Assembly (NCBI RefSeq): GCF_029873635.1
Contig: NC_080428.1
Coordinates: 64,827,101 to 64,891,100, forward strand
From: Malania oleifera
Taxonomy: Eukaryota; Streptophyta; Magnoliopsida; Santalales; Ximeniaceae
Direction of reading: 5' to 3'
Length of the DNA stretch: 64,000 nucleotides
This document shows positions 13,401-25,400 of this stretch, in pieces. The translations under genes were made by a program, and so were the position numbers. The first letter of the stretch is position 1. The number at the start of each line of letters is the position of its first letter. Under the pieces are notes generated by a model. It ran no database searches. It saw nothing but the letters and a program-made list of their open reading frames with translations, and was not told the DNA's origin.

Positions 13401-16400
13401 GTACAATTAGCATATATTTAGTTTACATGTATAGGGCTTGACAGATTATAGTTTACTTGTATAGGTATATAATATACAGAACTCAAGGCTAATTCATTCG
13501 GCCATTCACAACATGGTATCAGAGCCAGCCGACTACTTGGTTTTTTTTTTTACTTTTGACTTTTTTTGTCTTCTCAATTTCACGGCTGTTGTGGTTTTGT
13601 TTTCTCTTCTGAAATTTTTCTCTGTTCTTTTGATACTTCTGTGGCTGCGTGGCTGTCGGCACAGCAAGTTTCTGGGTTGCCATTTATTCCTCCAGTTAAT
13701 GTCCTTGTGATTCTCGGGAAGCAGGCACAACAGGTTTCTGCTTGGCCACTTATTTCTCCAGTTTCTGTTGCTGTTTGTGACTCTTAGCAAGCAGGCTTGT
13801 GACTTTCAGCAAGCAGGCACAGCAGGTTTTTGGTTTGCCACTTATTTCTCTAGTTTCTGTTGCTGTTTGGGACCTTTGACAAGCAGGCAACAACTTTATG
13901 TTGCTGTTTCTGGCACTTATCTTCTTGGCACAGCAGGTTTTTGGTTCAAGATTTAATTTTTAGTGCATTTTTTTGGTTCAAGATTTAATTTTTTAGTGCA
14001 GGAAGGTTGTTCCTCTTTGTACCTATGTTGTTTATTTTGGGCTTCTAGATTGTCTAGTGGTCTGTTTCTTTCAGTACAGTCTTTTTTTTTTTTTGGCTTC
14101 TCGATTTTCTCCATTATTTAGCATGGACTCCGCACCTGTGTGTGCCAAGTTTACGGGCAATAATTATTCTACGTGGGCTTTTCCGTTTGAACTTTTCCTA
14201 AAGGGACAAGATCTTTGGGGTCATATTGATGGCACAGATTGTGCACCCAATCCTGATAAATCCAAGGAGTCCGCAGCTTGTCCTTCATGGGCTGTTCTTG
14301 ATCCTCGGATTATGTCTTGGCTTCTTGGCTCGGTTGAGCCACATATTGTCCCCAACTAGTGACCTTATCGCACCACTCAATCCATGTGTACTTATTTAAA
14401 AACAGTATACCATCAAGATAACGGTGCCCGTCGTTTTCAGTTAGAGCATGCGATTGTGTCACGAGCTAAGCTTGTTCAGGGCATTATGCTTGCTTGTGAC
14501 TGCTTATCTCGTGTGCTTAGGATGGGTTTCCATCATGTAAATACTAGTGTAGGGTTATTTTCTGCTAGTAGAGTCTTTGTAAGCCAAATAAGGCAGTATG
14601 ACTCCTCGGTCACTTTGATGTTGCCAAGATGATAATTACATAAAAACCTCTTTAGGGGAGGGTGAGTGTTCATCAGTCATTGTAAAACTCACTAGCAATT
14701 GTCAACGTGCTTAGCCTACTTGACTCCCTCGCTAAGTACAACATGTCAACGGAGGATTTGTTAATGAATTACGTTTGCTTCAATGTTTACTGCTTGCTTG
14801 CCACAACTTTCATGAATTGATTACTATTTCCGCTACTATCTAAATGAATGTTAATGAAAGTGCTTCGTGGATGAATGTTGGTAAACGATAGGCTGGCTAG
14901 TTAAGCAAGAGTGTTTTAGCTAGCGCCGCACGGCCCTTCACAATGGTGTGAAAATAGTTGTACCGTGACAGATTGCCATGTTTCAACATAACAATCGTTC
15001 CATCCAAGACTATTATTCGGGGTTTCTAACTCTTTGGAATGAATATTCTGATCTGGTTACTGCGGATGTTCTTGTGGCTTCTCTTCCCATTATTCAACAT
15101 CTTCATGAGACTAGTCATCGTGATCACTTTCTTATGAAACTCCGCCCCGAGTATGAATTTGTTCGCTTGTCTCTTCTAAATCGCTCTCCTATTCCTTCTC
15201 TGGATGTTGTTTTGGTGAGTTACTTCATGAAGAACAATGGCCCAGTACTCAAGTTACCCTGGCACAATCTCATGGTAGTTTTGGGTCTGTCCTTGTCGCT
15301 TATGCTGCTCAACAACGAGGACCGCCTGCACATTTTAGCACTTTGCAGTGTTTTTGCTGCAAAGAATTTGAACATATCACTACTAATTGTTCCAAGAAAT
15401 TCTGCTCTTATTGCAAGAAGAAGGGTCACATTATCAAAGAATGTCGTATCCGCCCGCAGAATCATCAAGCCTAGACTTCTGTTAGTGTACCCCCCACGGT
15501 GACTTTTGCGGCCCCTAGCTTTTCTTCAAGTGACTTCTTTGTTCCTGCACCTCCTCCAGCAAATTACTGCACACCCGAAATGGTGCAACAGATGCTAATT
15601 TCGGCATTATCAGCAATGAGGCTCCAAGGTAACAATTCTACTAATCTCCGGTATGTGGACTCGGGTGCCTCTAATCACATGACGAATAATCCCACTACCT
15701 TGTGTCATGTTTGGCCCTACGCTGGTCAATCTTCTATTCAAACTCCTAATGGCAGTTCTTTGCCAATAGCTGCTGTCGGAAATGCCTCTTCTAAGTTCAC
15801 TAATGTGTTTCTTGCTTCTCAGCTGTCCACGAATTTTATTTCCGTTGGTCAATTAGTTGATAACAATTGTGCTATTAATTTTTCGGGTAATGGTTGTGTT
15901 ATGCAGGACCAAGTAACGGGGGAGCCAATCGCGAAGGGAACTAAAGTGGGGCGCTTGTTTCCACTACTTTTGCTTGTTTCAGCACATTCTCTAATTTCTT
16001 CTATTAAGTCTTTTGCTTGTAATAACATTTTAGATCTTAGTATGGTGTGGCATCGTCATTTAGGTCATCCCAATACTCAGATCTTAATATCTTATCTCAT
16101 GTATTGAACTCTGGTTTACTTGATAATAAAGAACACTCTTCTTTATCTCTTGAGTGTGCCTCTTGCAAACTTGGTAAAAGCAAAACTCTTCCCTTCCCTT
16201 TGCATGCTAGTAGAGCTTCTCAGTGTTTTGAGCTTATTCATAGTGATGTTTGGAGACCTTCCCTAGTTAGTTCACATGAAAAATTTAAATACTATGTGAC
16301 TTTTATTGATGATCATATCAGATTTACTTGGTTCTACTTTATTCGCTCTAAATCTGAGGTTTTCATACTTTCACTACGTTTTTAGCGTATGTTGACAATC

Positions 16401-19400
16401 AATTTTATGCTTCTATTAAGACATTACGCATAGATTCTGGTGGTGAATATGTATCTACTGAGTTTCAAACATTTTTGGCTTCTAAAGGCATTATTCATCA
16501 ACGTCATGTCCTACCACTCCCCAACAAAATGGAGTAGCCGAACGGAAAAATCGTCATCTCCTTGACGTGGTCCGTACTCTCTTGCTAGAATCCTCTGTTC
16601 CATCCTTTTTCTTCTGGGTTGAGGCTATGAAAACTGCTACTTGATTAATCATTTACCTTCTCAAGTCCTACTCATGGAGTCTCCCTATTTCCATTTATTT
16701 GCTAAGCAACCTAGTTACGATAACCTCCGTACCTTTGGTTGTGTATGTTTTGTTCATTTAGCTCATGAGTGACATAAATTATCTGCTCAATCTGTTCAGG
16801 ATACAATATATGTCAAAAGGGATTTGTTTGCTATGATCCTAAGTTACATCGTACACGCATTTCTAAGAATGTTATTTTCTTTGAAAATCAACATTTCTTT
16901 CCTGTGTCCTCAATAGCCTCCTCTCCTACTATGATTCTCCCCTCCTTTGAGGAGCAGTTCTCGAATCCTCATCCAGTCAGTTCTCATTTTAAACCAGGTA
17001 TTGTGTATATGCGGTGCCCCTGCCAACAGCCTCTTTCAGTAGCTCATCTGATATCTGATCCTACCACGCTCTAGATTCAGTCAGTTACAGCACCTTTAGA
17101 GCCATTGGTACGTCGCTCTTCTCGAGTGTCTGTACCCCTGGACAGGTATGGATTTCCCTCTTCAAGTTCTGGTAACTCTGTTTCAACTCTTACTGTTGCA
17201 TTGTCCAATTTAGATATTCCCACTTCCTACTCACATGCTGCCAAGCATGATTGTTGGCAACAAGCTATGTAGGAAGAAATTGCCGCTCTAGAGGCCAATC
17301 ACACCTGGGACATTGAGCCTTCTCCTCCCACCATTGTTCCTCTAGGTTGTAAATGGTTTACTCAGTCAAGGTCCGATCTGATAGAAGTCTGGATCGTTAC
17401 AAAGCTCACCTTGTTGCACTTGGGAATGATCAGGAATATGGTGTCAATTATGAAGAGACCTTTGCTTCTATGGCTAAGATGACTATTGTTCGTACGATTC
17501 TCGCTATTGCTGCTTCCAGTGAGTGGCCACTACATCAGATGGATGTCAAGAATGCTTTTCTTCACAAGGATCTTAAAGAGTGTATTTATTTATATGAAGC
17601 CACCCTCGGGCTTGTTTCCCTCTTCGACTTCACATGTGTATAAGCTTCGTTGTTCTATTTATGGTCTCAAACAAGCTTCGAGGGCCTGGTTTGATAAATT
17701 CCGCACCACTTTATTACAATTTTCATTCAAGAAGAGCAAGTATGACACTTCATTGTTTCTTCGGAAATAAGACATGGGTATTGTTATTCTTTAGGTTTAT
17801 GTTGATGATATTATGATTACTGGTTCCGATTCGACTTTACTTGCTCAGATCAAAACTCATCTCTCAGAGTCCTTTCATGTGAAAGATCTTGGGTCTCTCA
17901 CATATTTTCTTGATCTTGAGGTGAATCGCAGTCCCTCGGGTATTTCACTCAATCAACATAAGTATGCTAGTGACTTGGTGGCCACAACTGGCCTTCAAAA
18001 GGGTACTTCTGTTGATACTCCCATGGAATTAAATGTCAAGCTTCGCAAAAAGGAGTGTGATTTACTTGCTGATCACAGTTTATACCAGAAGTTGGTGGGT
18101 AGTCTTGTCTTTCTTACCATTACTAGACCAAATATTTCTTTTGCTGTAAAGCAAGTCATCCAGTTTCTTCAGACTCCTCGTCATCTTCATTTAGCTGCTG
18201 TCCGTAGGATCATACACTATGTTTAGGGCACTTCTGCCCGTGGTTTATTCTTCCCTATAGGCAATTTTACTCGTCTTGCTACTTATAGCGATGTTGATTG
18301 GGCTGGTTATGCGGATACACGTCACTCCATCACTGGTTGGTGTGTGTTCTTAGGTTATGCATTGATCTCTTGGAAGAGTAAGAAGCAAGAAAGAGTTTCT
18401 AAGTCATCGAAAGAATCTGAATACTGGGCGATGCCTCTTGCTTGTTCTGAAAATATTTGGCTTTGAGGCTTGCTTGCTGAGCTAGATTTTCCTGAGACCG
18501 ATCCTACACCTCTACATGCCAATAATACGAGTGCTATCCAGATCATAGCCAATCCTGTCTATCATGAGCACACAAAGCATATTGAAGTCGATTGTCACTC
18601 TATCCGTGAAGCATTTGAAGCTCATGTTATCACTCTTCCACATATTTCCACTAAATTACAAATTGTGGATATCTTCACCAAGGCTCTCACTCGTCATCGA
18701 CATTGCTTCCTAAGTAGCAAATTGATGCTTATTGATCAACCCACATCAATTTGAGGGGGGCTTTTAACGGAACAGCTAACAGCAAAGCAAAAGATTTCTT
18801 TCCTTACTTCAGCCCACATTTATTTTCTTATATTTCAATTCATTATTTTGTACAGTTTGCATATATTTAGTTTACATGTATAGTGCTTGACAGATTATAG
18901 TTTACTTGTATAGGGCTAGAATCATACTAGACCTTATTTACTTTCCATGTATAGCATTCTTGTAAGTCTATATATAATATACAGAACTCAAGGCTAATTC
19001 ATTCGGCCATCCACAAAATATTTGACAATATATATATATAGGGTAGGGAACCCTACTCCTATTAGGAATGTAAAATATCCCAATCTAAGTCATTAATGAA
19101 CTCAATCCTAACTAATTTGGGAATCCTAGCACATTAAATAAAAATCCCAACATTAAATAGAATCCCATTTAATTGGGAATTAGAACATTAAAAAAAAATC
19201 CCACTTGATATGGAATCCTAACACATTAATTAGAAATCCCAATTGATTTGAGAATCCTAACATTCCCGCCTCCTTCAAATCATCCTTGTCCTCAAGGTTG
19301 AGTAGCAATAAACTCTAGGAATCTCTCCTCCAAGGATTGATAAGTTTTCCAAGTTGCATCTTTAGCTGGTAAGTGAGACCATTAAACTAAAACTTCTGTG

Positions 19401-22400
19401 CTGTCTTGACTTCTACATTTGACCAATCAGCGATCCAAAATTGCTTATGGCTGCATTTGAACCTCACCAATAGGTGAAATATCACACAAGTGGTGCTGCA
19501 TAGTGACTTGCTCCTTCAACACTTTTTTTTTAGGCAAGAGATATAAAAAGCTAGATGTACCTTAGCCTATTGGCAAGTCAAGACAATAAGCAATAGGGCC
19601 TATATGTTCCAAGATCTTATAAGGCCCATAGAACCGAGGAGACAACTTCATTGAAGAATGACCAGTCACATATATTTGTTTATAGGACTATAGCCTGAGA
19701 AATACCCAATTTCCCATTGAGAATTCCCTTTCACTATGGTGCTTATTAGCTTGCCATTTCATATTTTCTTGAACTACAACAAGATTTTCCTTGAGGAGCT
19801 AAAGCACTATGTCACAATCATGTAACTCCTTGTCAACTTGATCAATTCAGGATGATACAGTTGAATACCTAGCAAGAACAGGAGGAACTCAAACACAAAC
19901 AGCCTCGAACGGAGTCAACTTGATGGAGGAATGATAAGTGGTATTGTACCACCATTCAATCCACGGTAGCCGTTGCACTCATTCCTTCAGTTTGTCCCAA
20001 GCACTTGTTGACAACTTCAGTTTGCTCATCTAACTGCGGGTAATATGCAATGCTTATATTCAATTGTGTTCCTTGCAAATGGAAAAGCTCCTTCCAAAAG
20101 TTGTTGGTAAAGACTTTGTGACGATCTTGACAATAGATTGAGGAATTCCATACAACTTGACAGTGTTCTCAACAAAAGCACAAGCAACACTTGTAGCAAT
20201 GTAAAGGTGAGTTATAGTACAAAAATGAGAATATTTTATAAAACGGTCCACAACAAAAATAGCAGATTTACCATGAGAAGATGGTATCCCCTAAATGAAA
20301 TCCATGGATGTATCAGTCCAAGCTTCTTCTAGAATAGGAAGAGGTTGTAGAAGGCTTGGACTCACCACATTTTCCCCCTTCTATCATTGACAAACATCAC
20401 ATTCTGCCACAAACTTTTTAATTTCGCCCTTCATTCCCTTCCAATAAAATTCCTGCAAAATGCACTTGCAGGTTCCAAGAGAACCAAAGTGACCTGCAGC
20501 CAATAATGCGTGTAATTTTTACACATGGTTTACTTGTGGGCTACATTAGACACTAATAAAATCCTCCCCTTATATAGTTTAAAAAGTCTCAAATGTAAGG
20601 AGGGACCAAAGTTGGCTCTTCCTGTAGCTTTGGGAAAATACCTCGTCTCCAAATTTTTCCACCATTCCTTCCTGATTTGTTCAAGAGTAATACATGCAGG
20701 TACAAAAATAGCTACAAGTTCAACTTGTTCATGAAGTCGTGAGAGGGCATTGGACACCACATTCTACGCCCCTTTCTTGTAAATAATCTCATAGTCACGG
20801 CCCAACAATTTAGTGACCCACTTATGTTGTTCCATGGAAGAGATACATAGCTCCAAAAAATACTTCAGGCTATAGTGGTCAATTCGGATTTAGAAATGCC
20901 AGTCAATTAAATGCAGTCTCCACTTTGCAACTGCACACCTAATGGCTAACATCTCTTTGTCATAAACAGACATACTAATGTGGGACGGAGAAAGAGCCAT
21001 ACTAGTAAATGCAATGGGGCGATCATTTTGCATTAAAACTGCACCAATGACAACTCCTAATGCATCAGACTCAATGATGAACACCTAGTTGAAATCTGGC
21101 AAGGCAAGAAGTAGTGTGGTGGACATTGCGTGCTTAAGCTTGACAAGGGCTTGTTGAGCTTCCTCACTCCATTTGAATGCATCCTTTTTCAGTAGAGCAA
21201 TCAGTGGAGCACTAATCTTTCCATAATCCTTGACAACCCTGCAGTAGTAACCAGTCAACCCCAACAATCCTCGCAGCATTTTGATTATTTGTGGAATAGG
21301 TCAATCTATCATTGCTTGTATTTTAGAAGGGTCAACTGAAACACCTTCTTGGGAATCAATATGCCCAAAGTATTCTGCATGTGATCGAGCAAATTTGCAT
21401 TTAGATTTCTTAACAAAGAAATGATGCTCACGAAGTGCGGTGAGTACAATTTGCAAATGACATAAATGATCATCAAGAGATAAGCTATATATCAGGATAT
21501 CATCAAAAATATAAGAACAAACTCACATAGGTAAGGTGGGAAAATGAGGCTTTGGAAGGTAGAAGGAGCGCTGGTAAACCCAAAGGCATAACCAAGAACT
21601 CGTGATGACCATCATGAGTTCTAAAATGCAGTCTTCTAAATGTCATCCTCATGTACCCGAATCTGGTGATGACTTGATCTCAAGTCGAGTTTGGTGAATT
21701 GCTAGGCACCTCCCAACTCATCTAACAATACATCCACAACAAGGATAGGATATTTATCCTTCACAATGTTCTTTTTCATTGCTTAATAATCAACACACAT
21801 CCGCCAAGAGCAATCCTTCTTCTTCACCAATAAGACAAGAGAAGAATATGGGTTGACACTTGGTTGAATTATGCCAATGTCTAACATTTCTTTCACCATC
21901 TTTTCTATTTCTGATTTTTGAAAATAAGGATAGCAATAAGGACGGATGTTAGTAGGGACACTACCTACCAATAAAGGAATGCAGTGACCATGTATTCAAT
22001 GAGGTGGTAATCCTTGTGGCTCCACAAATAGGTCAAAAAATTCTGAAATAAGAGATTCTAGCCTTTCATCCTAGCCAAATTGATGTTGTAACTCCTCTAA
22101 TGCTCAAAGTTGCACCAAGAAGCCATGTCGCTCCTTTTTAAGGAGCTTCTCCATGCGATGACTTGAAACTATAGTCACATTACCACAACATTTGCCTTTA
22201 AGAGTTACTCTCTAGTCGTTCATGGCGAACTTCATAACCAGTTTAGAAAAATTCCAAGCTATATCACCAAAAGTCCTTAACCATTCAACATCCCAAATCA
22301 CTTCATAGTTTTCAAGCGGCATGAAAAAGAAATCAACACACAACCATGATTCCGCACTGTAAGTTTAACCTTTAGACACTTGTTCTAACATATCAAGGTC

Positions 22401-25400
22401 CTTCCATCTGCAATTTTCACATCAAACTTTTCACATTGCTCCATAAGATAGGCTAGCTGTTTAGCAATTTTGGTGTTCATAAAATTATTAGTGCTACCTG
22501 TATTAATTAGGATAGTAACAGGTTGCCATTTTAGGAAGCCATTAATTTTCATGGTTTGAGGATTAGCATACCTAACTAAAGCATGAACTGAATAAGTGCT
22601 AGATTCACCATTATCACCAGATTCCATAACTTCCTAATCTAAATTAGCGCAGTCATCCTCAACCTCTTCTAGCTCTTCTACTAGTTTAATCATCAAGAGT
22701 TGTTCTTTTTTGCAATGATGCCCTCTATGCCACTTCTCATACAATGCTAGCATAAACCCTTTGTCGTTCGCTCTTTAAGTTCCTTCTAAGTCAATGGTTT
22801 CACAAAAGGATTGTGAGGAGCAAGTGGTGTGATAGTGTTGCTAACATTCTACTTGCTAATGGTCTTGTTGGAGTAACATCCTTCTCCTACTCTTGCTTTT
22901 GTTGGTGAGTTAACGGCATCTGCAAGAACGCCAACTCTAGAACCAAATGATAAGACCTTGGTGTTTTATCATAGAGAAATTAGGGAAATTGAAAGGAGTG
23001 AAAATAGAATGTGAAAATAGGGTTGAACACTTCGAGGGGATCTGCCTCCAAATCAGCCAAAGACTATGAATTATCTTATTGCTTGCAAGAAAATGCCCCG
23101 TAGGAACCCTACTCCTATTAGGAATGTAAAATATGTTGGGAAAAAATATTAGAAATGATAAATTTCCCAAGCCCACAATAGATAAAATTAAATGGGATAA
23201 AATAAATAGAGTAGAGAAAATGACATCGAGAATTTTTATGCAGAAAACTCGTAAAGGGAAAAACCACGGGACCGTAGTCCACTTCAAACTTTCACTATGA
23301 TGATAATGGGGTTACAATACTCCACCCTAAGGTAGATACCAATCATAAAAAAAAAATTTGTATTTTTCAATTTGTGGATAGCGTCCCTTACAAATTGGCT
23401 ACGTCGCTATTTATCTTTAAGAGTATACTGAATACTCTTAGCTTTCTTTGAATTTCTCAAATACATATATTGATGCATATGAAGCATCCTATTTATGGGT
23501 AGTGTGCCTACGTGCAGAAGCTTCTACCTTTATCAACACTGGGGGGTTGTTTTCTTCCTTCAACAAAAAACGCGTCAGCGGCTTTTGTCAAAGTGAGTAG
23601 GCTGCAGAAGTTTTTCTCCTCTGCAATTTGTCAAAAGTAAACAACTCTCCTACCCCCTTCTGCCAACTCTTTGACACATCTTGGTTCCCTCCACATGGAG
23701 GGATCCATCAAATCTCCCCCTCCCGACTATGTGGAGGGTTCCATCAGTCTTACAGTCGCTTTGCAAATTTTCAATTTTTTCTCTAAATAGAGATTTTGTC
23801 ATCATATTAGATCCGTTGTCGTCGGTGTGAATTTTATCAAGTTGTAATAGCTTGTTCTCCAAGACATCATGTATCCAATGATACTTGACATCAATGTGTT
23901 TGGATCTGGAATGGAAAGCTAGATTCATACTGAGATGGATTGCACTTTGATTGTCACAATATAGGACATACTTTTCTTGGCTTTGTCCTAACTCTTTTAG
24001 GAACTTCTTCATCCACAGGATCTCCTTATAGCCTTCAGTAACTGTGATGTACTCTGCTTCTGTGGTAGATATAGCAACACACTTCTGTAGTCATGATTGC
24101 CACGAAACTGCTCCCCCTACAAATGTCATTAAATATCCAGAAGTGGATTTTCTAATATCCACATCACCAGCCATATCTGCATCTGTAAAACCTTCAAGTA
24201 CAGAATTAGAATTACCAAAACATAAACATTGACTGGTTGTACCTCTAAGATACCTAAGTATCTATTTGATAGCTATCCAATGTTCCTTACCAGGATTTGA
24301 AAGGAACCTGCTCACCACGCCAACTGCGTGAGCAATATCTAGCCTGGTGCATACCATGGCGTACATCAAACTGCCGACTGCCGATGCATAAGGCACTTAC
24401 GTCATTTCTGATTTTTCCTTCACATTTGAAGGACACTGTCTAACACTCAGCTTGAAATGACTAGTAAGTGGGGAATTGACGGATTTAGCGTTGTTCATAT
24501 TGAACCTTTCAAGAACCTTTTTAATATATTGTTCTTGACATAACCAAATTTTTCGCTTCTGTCTGTCACGAGTAATTCTCATGTCGAGAATCTGCTTAGA
24601 TGGCCCCAAGTCTTTCATGGCAAAGGACTTGCTTAGCTCCCTTTTAGCTTGTTAATTTTGCTGACATCATGACCAACAATTAACATGCCATCAATGTATA
24701 GTAGCAAAATTATAAAGTCACCATCAGAAAATTTCTTGGTGAAAACACAGTGGTCTACAGTTGTTCTGTTGTACCCATTTTGCTCCATGAATGAGTCAAA
24801 CCTTTTATACCACTGTCTTGGTGCTTGTTTCAGTCCGTATAGACTCTTTTTCAGTCTACACACAAGTTTTTCTTTACCTTTAGCTTGGAACCCTTCAAGT
24901 TGGTCCATATAGATCTCCTCACTAAGATCACCATGTAAGAAGGTAGTTTTCACATCAAGTTGTTCAACCTCCAAATTTAGGTTGGCTGCTAAGCCAAGAA
25001 CAACTCCAATCGAAGGCATTTTTACCACGGTTGGGAATATCTCATCAAAATCAATGCCTTTCTTTTGACCAAAACCTTTTACAACCAACCTTGCCTTGTA
25101 CCATGGCTATGAATTGTTTTGTTCATTTTTAACTTTAAATACTCATTTGTTCTTTAAAGCCTTTTTACCTTGGGGTCACTTTACCAGGTCAAATGTGTGG
25201 TTCTCATGCAAGGATTTCACCTCCTCTTGCATGGCTTTTCCCCATTCATTCTTGTGTTCATCATTAATGGCTTCCTCGTAACTCTCTGGTTCTCCCTCAT
25301 CAGCTTGATAAAATTCACACCAACGACAACAAATCTGATATGATGACAAAATCTCTACCTAGAGAAAAACTGAAAATTTGCAAAGCTACTGGAGGACTTA

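Noticed and set aside
13313-19018. Host gene encoding a zinc-knuckle or polymerase-like protein
   Set aside because: All these frames belong to the Copia element with LTRs, primer-binding site and purine tract.
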